Positions 34,597-43,265 of a DNA stretch of 64,000 bases are shown here, piece by piece (within the stretch, counting starts at the first letter, position 1; every line of letters begins with the position of its first letter). The DNA comes from Breviolum minutum Mf 1.05b.01 (lineage: Eukaryota > Sar > Dinophyceae > Suessiales > Symbiodiniaceae), in assembly GCA_000507305.1 (NCBI GenBank), contig DF240493.1, positions 1 through 64,000 on the forward strand, read 5' to 3'. A program made the position numbers and the translations under genes. The notes under the pieces are model-generated. The model did not search any database. It saw only the letters and a list, made by a program, of their open reading frames with translations, and was not told the DNA's origin.

Positions 34597-35548
34597 CTAG
34601 CTGGATGTTCCGGGATGGCTCACCACACTGAAGGAGTCGGAGTTCTTCTCGTAGGGATTCTTCTTGCGGGGTCGGTCCTGGTGCAACTCCGCCACTTCTT
34701 CCTTCAACTCCTTCATGGTATCCATCATTTGTTGCATCACCGTCATCATCATCTGGGTGCTGCTGCTGCTGGCCGTGCTCTCGGCATAGCCTGCCTCGAT
34801 CTTGTCCGTGTACTTCTTGGGTACTGCTTTTGCCTTCGCAGTAATCTCGGGCTCCTTCGTGGTCTTGAGCATCTTGACGTCTTGTGTGATCTCTGGACGT
34901 GGTTGATCTTGAGCAATCAGCCACTGAGCCAACCTGGCCAGTTGAGGACTGGTCTGTCCCCCTTTCTTCCAAGTTGTCTTGATCCATTGGCAGTATTGTT
35001 GGTCCTGCTGTACCTCCTCGTAGGTCAACGATGCTGCCTTTCCAAAACCCACAGGATCCTGGGGGTCTGGAACACTCACCTGGTAGATCTTGACCATCGC
35101 CTCCTTCTGTAGTTGGGCAATGGTCTCGTTGCCACTGACATGCTGTCCCAGCTCCCGACGACAAAACTCCTGTAGCTCTGCCTTCTTCTTGCTGGCGGTG
35201 TTGAGGCGAACCACCCACTGCCTCATGTCGGTCTTCTTCTTCTTCTCCTGAGAAACACCATGTTCTTCTTGTAGCTGAAGTAGCCGAGTGCGAAGCTCGG
35301 GAACTGTCCACTTGGAAGGTGGTGTCTCCCCAAACTCCTCGATGGCCGCAATCAACTCTCCCTTCTTGAGCTTGTACATCTCGAAGTAGGGCTGAACTGA
35401 CGTGTTGGGACTTCTGATGAACCGGGTTTGGGCTCTCGCTGCTGCTGTGTGTGTGGTTGTTTGCTTTAGGAAAACGGTGATCTTCACTAGGGTCTTTCGT
35501 ATGATTGATACTATCCCCAAAAACACCAACAACACCAAACACACCCAT
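34597..35548 (-). CDS. SAP-like/coiled-coil ORF, copy 2 (probable assembly duplicate)
   Basis: It repeats the ORF at 32852-33742 with a few substitutions. It is followed on the - strand by a truncated copy of the methyltransferase-like region that ends at the N at 33820. It should not be counted as an independent gene. Confidence 0.7.
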
Positions 35549-35670
35549 ATCACATTTGTCACTCNCATTTCACCCTTTGGAGTTACTTTTGGGTTTGGCT
35601 TTCCGACTACCTGATCTTCATTGCTAACCTCCCTTTCTCCCTCAGGCGAAGGATCAGAGAGGAGATGTCC

Positions 35671-36783
35671 CTAAATGTAGTCTTTCAAGCCCGGCACCTG
35701 ACTCTTGCAGGTGATGGCATCTTTATACAAATCATCTGTCAACGAAATCAACTGGTGACCTGCAGCCGATCGCTGCAGGGGAATCAGCTTCTGAGGGTTG
35801 AGACCACGTAGCACCATCAGGTCATTCTCGAAATCAATGACAGCTCCCAACTTCCTGAGGGTATGTATGGAAACCAAAATGGGTCCTTGACCCTTGTCAA
35901 GGGCATGGATTTGAAGTGCCCCAGGTCTGTTGTCTGCCGTCAATTGCAGGTCTGCTGTTGAAATGCAGGTGTCTTGGGAGCTATTGCCGAAACCAAAAGT
36001 TGGTTTGTTGTCCAGGTCGATAGACTTCACACGATTGTTGCCATGTTTCTTCTTGTTCATATCCATCACTGCTTGGATAGCCTCTACCGAACCCAGTGTC
36101 TTTGTGGCTCCTCCGTCGATCACCCCATATCCTTCGCGAACTGCTTCTCGAGTTGTCTTCCCAGTAGTTGCTGTTCCTCCTTCTATTGACAAAGCTGACT
36201 CTTCTGTAAAACAAACAAAAGGTGCTTCTTCTGTTGCCAGATTTCCTTGTCCAACCCCAGGTTTTCCCGCCGTTGGTTGTCGATCTGGACACTCCGATGT
36301 ACGATGTGGCTTGCCACACCGGAGACATGAGTCCTTTCCTCCACCCTGGTCTGACCGAGGGCGATAACTCCTGTCCCCAGTGGAACCCTTACTATACGAT
36401 GTCTTGTAGTACTGTCGGGATAGTCGAACCTGATGCTGTCGGGCTCGTGCATCTCGTAATGTCCGTTTTGCTTGTTGCATCACTGCTTGTGCTTCTTGAA
36501 TCTCCTGTGCTGCCTCCCCGTAGAGAGCCTGTCCTTCTTCGTTGAGACCCTCGGCTGTGAACCCTTCATCTTCCCACTCCGGTTCCTCTTCCACGGACAA
36601 AATGTCCTCATTCCAGAAACCTGAGAACTTGGCGGCCTGATCTCGCCGCTTGAGTTCCTCATCGGGCCATTGTCGCCGGAGCTCTTGTGAAATCCTCTGC
36701 ACTGAGAAATCTTCTTGCACTGCTGTCTGGATCATGTTACGTTCTGATAACTCGAGTCCTGCATCCATCATCAGGTACCCCAC
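35671..36783 (-). CDS. Copia gag C-terminal part, CCHC zinc knuckle and aspartic protease
   Basis: About 370 codons. It starts with the capsid C-terminal segment (LELSERNMIQTAVQEDFSVQ), then an Arg-rich stretch. A zinc knuckle follows near 36,320 (CLRCGKPHRTSEC, spacing C-2-C-3-H-4-C). The protease active site VIDGGATKTLGS lies near 36,100 and follows the copia D-x-G-A-T pattern with Gly for the usual Ser. The frame stops at 35671. The 5' end overlaps the gag ORF (36771-37505) in another frame, right at a G-run (GGGTGGGG). A 1-2 base indel or a programmed shift there would explain the split. Confidence 0.88.
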   Translation of the reverse strand: MGYLMMDAGLELSERNMIQTAVQEDFSVQRISQELRRQWPDEELKRRDQAAKFSGFWNEDILSVEEEPEWEDEGFTAEGLNEEGQALYGEAAQEIQEAQAVMQQAKRTLRDARARQHQVRLSRQYYKTSYSKGSTGDRSYRPRSDQGGGKDSCLRCGKPHRTSECPDRQPTAGKPGVGQGNLATEEAPFVCFTEESALSIEGGTATTGKTTREAVREGYGVIDGGATKTLGSVEAIQAVMDMNKKKHGNNRVKSIDLDNKPTFGFGNSSQDTCISTADLQLTADNRPGALQIHALDKGQGPILVSIHTLRKLGAVIDFENDLMVLRGLNPQKLIPLQRSAAGHQLISLTDDLYKDAITCKSQVPGLKDYI

Positions 36784-37505
36784 CCTTGGAGGAACTCAGG
36801 TAACAACTCTTCTGTTGCTACTTTCCATTCCTCATCCTCGTAGGGGTTGTAAGCACTAGACCATCCCACGCTGCTCCGAGCCTCGTGTGTCGATGATCCC
36901 GTTCGTGCTTCGGCTTCTGCATCGTACCATCTTTCTTCTTCTTGTTCTCCTGCTTCCCTGGCTTCACCTTCTCCGTGAGCACTTGTGTCTTGTGACTCCC
37001 ATGCCTGGTAGCCACGACGATCCCAGTGCCAACTATTGTTCCACCAGTTCCACTCCTGCCACTGTCGTTGGGGCCTCGCAGAATGTCGTTCATGGAGCTG
37101 CTGAATCCTGGATAATGCCTGTCTTGCCCGGTGATATGTCTCGGTCTTCCGGGTCACATAGGCATTCATAGTCTCGAAACGTTTCCTCCTACTCTGGCGA
37201 AAGTAGCGATTCAGGTGTTCCGTCATCTCAGGAATGGCTGGGCGACCCAAACAGTCACGGAGGTGACGGAGTAGATGAGTTACCCCACCATCGTAACTCA
37301 CCCAATCCGGCCTCTTCCCCGTAACATGTTTCCTCGCCGGGCCACTTAATTCAGCTATCAGTTTTGGTCCGCAGAGGTATCGCTTATGCCAAGCGACACT
37401 CTGCTCCCACTGAAGGCTTTGTTCTTCAAAATCCTGAAATGTTGCTGAATCTCCATCCCACTGCGGTACCCCTTCCTTGGACCGTGTAGGTCCGCTTCCA
37501 CTCAT
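36771..37505 (-). CDS. Copia gag (capsid N-terminal part)
   Basis: The ATG at 37505 begins MSGSGPTRSKEGVPQWDGDS, followed by the WHKRYLCGPKLIAELSGPAR block typical of dinoflagellate copia gag proteins. The middle is Glu/Arg-rich and the end (ELLPEFLQGW) should run straight into the following frame. It forms the particle that packages the RNA. The start lies about 95 nt downstream of the primer-binding site, a normal leader length for a compact copia element. Confidence 0.85.
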   Translation of the reverse strand: MSGSGPTRSKEGVPQWDGDSATFQDFEEQSLQWEQSVAWHKRYLCGPKLIAELSGPARKHVTGKRPDWVSYDGGVTHLLRHLRDCLGRPAIPEMTEHLNRYFRQSRRKRFETMNAYVTRKTETYHRARQALSRIQQLHERHSARPQRQWQEWNWWNNSWHWDRRGYQAWESQDTSAHGEGEAREAGEQEEERWYDAEAEARTGSSTHEARSSVGWSSAYNPYEDEEWKVATEELLPEFLQGWGT

Positions 37506-37600
37506 TGCTGCAGTTGGTTCCCGACAGGCGTAGGCGTGTCAGGCTGACTGCGGTGTCTTCCAACACCACCCTGGATCTTCTCACTCTGAGCCTTTTTCAA

Positions 37601-37613
37601 GGCTCCGCTACCA
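37601..37613 (-). promoter_or_regulatory. Primer-binding site
   Basis: On the - strand TGGTAGCGGAGCC lies directly after the 5' LTR. It would pair with a tRNA ending GGCTCCGCTACCA. This resembles the initiator-Met tRNA end used by many copia elements, e.g. TGGTATCAGAGC-type sites in plants. Confidence 0.7.
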
Positions 37614-37806
37614 TTCAACTGCTAGAATGGGTTCGTCTATTGTAGCAGGTTTTGCCCAAGTACTCTAAGTCGAAGTTCTATGGCTACCCAAACCCTAGAT
37701 ACGGCTAAGCGGTATCCAACCCTGGGGGCACCCTTTTCCTCGACACAAATGACTGCGTAACAATCAAATGGTTGTATTGTGGAGTCACAAGTGTATTTCA
37801 CTTGGA
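37614..37806 (-). repeat. 5' LTR of the copia element
   Basis: About 190 bp, very short for an LTR. The first 98 bases equal the 3' LTR at 28550. The outer edge (...TTTCACTTGGA) runs into a TA repeat (37807-37829), as does the other LTR, so the element inserted into a TA microsatellite and the exact edge is blurred. TG...CA termini are not evident. Confidence 0.78.
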
Positions 37807-37829
<23 letters not shown>

Positions 37830-37838
<9 letters not shown>

Positions 37839-38361
37839 CATGTATATACAAGCCAAACAGTTCAAAAATAACCTCCAGTAAATTAACATAGCCATGGAAA
37901 TTCACCGTTTTTCCTGGAAAGTACCATCAAAATGGTGGATGTTCCATGTCCATGTTAGTTTAGCGGGTTGTAATTCTTCAACTACCAGAGGGTGTACGAA
38001 GGAAATCTTCCTCAAAAATGACATCAACAGTTGAGGTGAAGCTGATCTTATCAAGATAGATCACCTACCGAAGTTGATGTTATCACGCTATCATCAGCCT
38101 AAGAACTAGGAATTGACTAACTGGTATTGACCCGGTCCTTGAGCCTACCCTAACCAAAGGATGTATAAAAACTTGTGTCTGTGTGCCGTGAAATATATAC
38201 TTGAAACCACCAACATTTGCAACCAGCCAATTTTTGGTTGAAAAAACTATTCCATCTACATAGAAAGACTGTATTCATATGTTTTTCTTGTTCTTGTTAA
38301 TTTTGCGAGAAAGGTGGCTGTTCATAGGGAAAATGCCGATGCCCTTGTGATGGGGGCCCCN
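37830..38361. other. Flank of the copia element, present twice
   Basis: This 530-bp flank contains a MITE family B copy (37869-37972, AACCTCCAGTAAATTAACATAG / CATGTTAGTTTAGCGGGTTGTA). The whole stretch is repeated at about 39613-40146, where it continues past the point at which this copy stops at an N (38362). Confidence 0.85.
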
Positions 38362-38362
38362 T

Positions 38363-39122
38363 GCCACTGTCGTTGGGGCCTCGCAGAATGTCGTTCATGG
38401 AGCTGCTGAATCCTGGATAATGCCTGTCTTGCCCGGTGATATGTCTCGGTCTTCCGGGTCACATAGGCATTCATAGTCTCGAAACGTTTCCTCCTACTCT
38501 GGCGAAAGTAGCGATTCAGGTGTTCCGTCATCTCAGGAATGGCTGGGCGACCCAAACAGTCACGGAGGTGACGGAGTAGATGAGTTACCCCACCATCGTA
38601 ACTCACCCAATCCGGCCTCTTCCCCGTAACATGTTTCCTCGCCGGGCCACTTAATTCAGCTATCAGTTTTGGTCCGCAGAGGTATCGCTTATGCCAAGCG
38701 ACACTCTGCTCCCACTGAAGGCTTTGTTCTTCAAAATCCTGAAATGTTGCTGAATCTCCATCCCACTGCGGCACCCCTTCCTTGGACCGTGTAGGTCCGC
38801 TTCCACTCATTGCTGCAGTTGGTTCCCGACAGGCGTAGGCGTGTCAGGCTGACTGCGGTGTCTTCCAACACCACCCTGGATCTTCTCACTCTGAGCCTTT
38901 TTTCAAGGCTCCGCTACCATTCAACTGCTAGAATGGGTTCGTCTATTGTAGCAGGTTTTTGCCCAAGTACTCTAAGTCGAAGTTCTATGGCTACCCAAAC
39001 CCTAGATACGGCTAAGCGGTATCCAACCCTGGGGGCACCCTTTTCCTCGACACAAATGACTGCGTAACAATCAAATGGTTGTATTGTGGAGTCACAAGTG
39101 TATTTCACTTGGATATATATAT
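38363..39122 (-). pseudogene. Second copy of gag 5' part and LTR (probable assembly duplicate)
   Basis: 38363-39122 repeats 37057-37810 almost exactly, including the gag start (38810) and LTR. It begins abruptly after an N at 38362 and ends in the TA tract before the long N run, so it is not an independent insertion on present evidence. Confidence 0.8.
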
Positions 39123-39600
39123 NNNNNNNNNNNNNNNNNNNNNNNNNNNNNNNNNNNNNNNNNNNNNNNNNNNNNNNNNNNNNNNNNNNNNNNNNNNNNN
39201 NNNNNNNNNNNNNNNNNNNNNNNNNNNNNNNNNNNNNNNNNNNNNNNNNNNNNNNNNNNNNNNNNNNNNNNNNNNNNNNNNNNNNNNNNNNNNNNNNNNN
39301 NNNNNNNNNNNNNNNNNNNNNNNNNNNNNNNNNNNNNNNNNNNNNNNNNNNNNNNNNNNNNNNNNNNNNNNNNNNNNNNNNNNNNNNNNNNNNNNNNNNN
39401 NNNNNNNNNNNNNNNNNNNNNNNNNNNNNNNNNNNNNNNNNNNNNNNNNNNNNNNNNNNNNNNNNNNNNNNNNNNNNNNNNNNNNNNNNNNNNNNNNNNN
39501 NNNNNNNNNNNNNNNNNNNNNNNNNNNNNNNNNNNNNNNNNNNNNNNNNNNNNNNNNNNNNNNNNNNNNNNNNNNNNNNNNNNNNNNNNNNNNNNNNNNN
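39123..39600. other. Assembly gap (478 N)
   Basis: A run of N inside the TA microsatellite outside the LTR. Single N characters at 13028, 28648, 33820, 35565, 38362 and 43178 are further joins, each in or next to repetitive sequence. Confidence 0.99.
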
Positions 39601-40319
39601 ATATATATATATTATTTTTTTTTACATGTATATACAAGCCAAACAGTTCAAAAATAACCTCCAGTAAATTAACATAGCCATGGAAATTCACCGTTTTTCC
39701 TGGAAAGTACCATCAAAATGGTGGATGTTCCATGTCCATGTTAGTTTAGCGGGTTGTAATTCTTCAACTACCAGAGGGTGTACGAAGGAAATCTTCCTCA
39801 AAAATGACATCAACAGTTGAGGTGAAGCTGATCTTATCAAGATAGATCACCTACCGAAGTTGATGTTATCACGCTATCATCAGCCTAAGAACTAGGAATT
39901 GACTAACTGGTATTGACCCGGTCCTTGAGCCTACCCTAACCAAAGGATGTATAAAAACTTGTGTCTGTGTGCCGTGAAATATATACTTGAAACCACCAAC
40001 ATTTGCAACCAGCCAATTTTTGGTTGAAAAAACTATTCCATCTACATAGAAAGACTGTATTCATATGTTTTTCTTGTTCTTGTTAATTTTGCGAGAAAGG
40101 TGGCTGTTCATAGGGAAAATGCCGATGCCCTTGTGATGGGGGCCCCTTAATAATCAATCCCATACAGCTTATTTCACGTGGGTACTGATTGGGTATATCA
40201 ATATATTACATGAAAATCTAAATTTACATACATACATATTTAAAAACATGTATTTAAATAAAAATAATATATATAAATATATAAATATATCTTTTTTGGC
40301 TCTCAAATGACGGGCTTAG

Positions 40320-41279
40320 TGGGTTGTATTAACCTGGACTGTACATCAACGAGAAAGGTGAGACGTCTCCTGGCAGCTGTACACATGATGAAGGTGAGGA
40401 TATACTGGTGGGAGGGGAAGAAGGTGGAATAGGTTGATGGGGTGGTGTTATAGGAGTGGACCGAAGCACCTGAGAGGCGGTGTGTCGGGACAAAAGGATT
40501 TGGAGGTACATGTGGTGAGTATCGTGAACAAAGCTTTCAACATTAAAAGTAATACCTAAGTCAAGAAGAAGTGAAATCCCATAATGATGAGCATGTGCGA
40601 TCCAACCACAATGTAGAAAACATTGAGGCCATTGGGTACCCACACAAGACTAAAGAGTCGTAAAAGGGTAGAATATCCCTGACGCACAGAGTTCCTCATG
40701 AGGTCGCCATCCATCAAGGCCAGTAGCAGTATTAGCTTTTAATTTCTTGCGCAAAACAAAATGAAAGTCCTCAAGACTTAAATCGTGGGAAGGAACAAGA
40801 GGGTTGAGTCCCAGGAACAAGGGAGAAGGTAGTGTGATAATCGGTAGCTTTATCCTCACCCTCAGGGTATCTAGCAAAGATAGATGCTTCTTGCAACAAA
40901 AGGTCAATTTGTGAACGATCAGTAACAATATGGCCTTGATGTTGTAAACAAGTAAAAGGTTCGACTGATTTACCTTTAACCAGCTGATAGATTTTCTTAC
41001 TATTCAATGCCCAAGTATCACGTACCCAAGATTGCCAAACATCTCTACGTTCCTGCTGTATTTGTTGTTGTTCATGCAAACGGTACTCAGCAAGTGTGTC
41101 ACGTAATTGTGGCAGCCAGGCAAGAGGGGACCCAAGAGGAGTAAAGGAAGCAAAACGAGAGTCCGTAAGAAGGGCGGGATTTCGTTGAAGTTGAGCTGAA
41201 ACGACTTGATTGAACAGAGTAGCGTAAGGACGATAAGAGGTAGGAAGTTCACGAGAAATTGGAGTAACCCATCGCAGGT
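40320..41279 (-). pseudogene. Decayed LINE-like (non-LTR) reverse transcriptase remnant
   Basis: Frames broken by shifts read VWQSWVRDTWALNSKKIYQL, then KLKANTATGLDGWRPHEELC near 40,700. The A-T-G-L-D-G-W step is the usual entry to the RT domain in LINE ORF2 (a 'GxDGW' block). No catalytic FADD-type motif survives. It abuts the stop codon of the next gene upstream (41281). Confidence 0.45.
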
Positions 41280-41280
41280 A

Positions 41281-43178
41281 CTAGAATTTGTACTCGCCGC
41301 TAAATTCCCTCCTTTTTCTGCCTTCAGGTTCCCCGTCGCTGTGTGGACACTCCAAATCGTCAGGACAGTCCTCCAAAGGCAAGTTCCGGTTTGCGAATCG
41401 TTCCTCAAATTCTTCGCAAATCCACGTCTGCCACTGAGCCTGATACTTCAGGAAACTGATTTTGTGCGGCAGAATTTCGAGGAGATTCTCAGTGAGTTCC
41501 TGGTGGCAAACATCGCGACACAAGTCCTGCCCCTGGCTTATTAGGCTCTGCACTTGTGCCTCTGCCACTTTCGCCGCTGCTTCTTCAAGTGCCACTTCCT
41601 CTGGTTTTTTTGCGCCCTTCTGCAACTTGGCATTTTTGATCCCTTTGCGTGCGGCTTCTTTGGAGTATTGTTGTTCACCTCCAAGATGGCATCGTGTTGC
41701 GTTTATACACAAATGTTCCCGTGCTGCGTTTCAGCGGCCCCCCCAATGGTATGGTCCCCCACACCATAGTACCGCGTAGAAGTTGTAAAACTATTAATAG
41801 TAGTGGCAGTACTACTATTGGTAAGGTATGGTATGGTAATTCCAAAGCAACTGGACCAGGCAAAGGCCACAGGTGCGCCCTGAGGGCGCAGTTTGTGTAG
41901 CTTGAAGCTATGCTATTGATGCTCAGGCATCAAAATAAAATTGAACAAGAAGGGAAGCAAAGACCGACGGTATCTTTCACCTCTTCAAAATATATTCGGA
42001 AAATTTACAGGGTCCTGGCCATTATAGCTCATCAAACATTGCCCCCTGGAAACCCCGTCTTGGAAACCGCGCAATTTTCCGGAAGCGGACAACGAGTCAA
42101 TCTATGCGACTCAAAGATTGCAGGCAATGCAATACAAAGTTTGCTACCAAACAGAGACGTCTATCAGCATTGGTTACTGCGTAGCACTACGTAGCTACGT
42201 AGTAAGTACAGTTACATATGTGCACATACACATATATACATGCACATATACAAATACATTTAAATATACATACAAAAACATACAAATACACGTAAACATA
42301 CATTTATATGTACATATACAACTACATATACATATACAAATACATACACATATACAACTACATATACATATACAAAGACATATACATATACATATATAAA
42401 AACATATACATATACAAAGACATACACATATACAACTACATATACATATATACATATATACATATATACATAAATACATATATACATGATTTACATATAC
42501 ACAAATATACATAAACATAAACATATGCATACAAATACAAATACATACATACCTTTGCATACTTTTACATACTTCCAACATGTTCCCCAACACCACCCCT
42601 CCAGTGGGAGCGGCGGGGATACCATGAAATGGGGGAGGGGGTGCCACCCAACGAAGGAGCATAAATATCATCCCCTTTTAAAGGCAGGCTTCCAACAGGG
42701 GGGGGCTTAAACAGCTAGGACCATTCATCATCCGAGTCACTCTTCTGCCTTTTGACGTTCGGCTTCTGCTGCTGCCAATTTGGCTTGTTCGATGCGTTGC
42801 CTCGAAGTGAAGATGCGACACGAGCTCGAGCTTGGTTCGTTGGGTTTTTGTTGGTTCGAGTGATGATGCCATTTACCCTCCCCCCCCTAAAAACAGCATG
42901 TCACCGGAAAAAGGGGCCATTTCAAAAGGAAAATAGTCTTCCAATTGGAGGATGCTATGTTTCAGGGAGGGTAATTGATGTTTTTTTGGTAAATAATTAA
43001 ATACCTGTAGCAACTCCATTTGTCCATGAATTCTGCGGACACGAGGACATGATGATGATGATGATGATGATGACGATGATGACGATGATGACGATGATGA
43101 CGATGACGATGATGATGACGATGATGACGATGATGACGATGATGACGATGATGACGATGAGGATGATGAGGACGATGN

Positions 43179-43265
<87 letters not shown>

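Larger units (their letters stand above)
32076..35564 (-). repeat. 1744-bp near-identical duplication around a single N
   Basis: 32076-33819 and 33821-35564 have the same length and differ at roughly 1% of sites. They are separated by one N (33820), and the second copy is followed by another N (35565). Both end at the same point (...CACATTTGTCAC[CT]C). This pattern fits two contigs of one repeat laid end to end better than a biological tandem. Confidence 0.85.

Noticed and set aside
42195-42671. 158-codon - strand frame rich in Cys, Ile and Tyr
   Set aside because: It is a translation of the ATACA microsatellite, not a gene.
43050-43264. Poly-Ser/His/Ile or poly-Asp protein from the (GAT)n tract
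   Set aside because: The coiled-coil gene model closes without it and places it in an intron.
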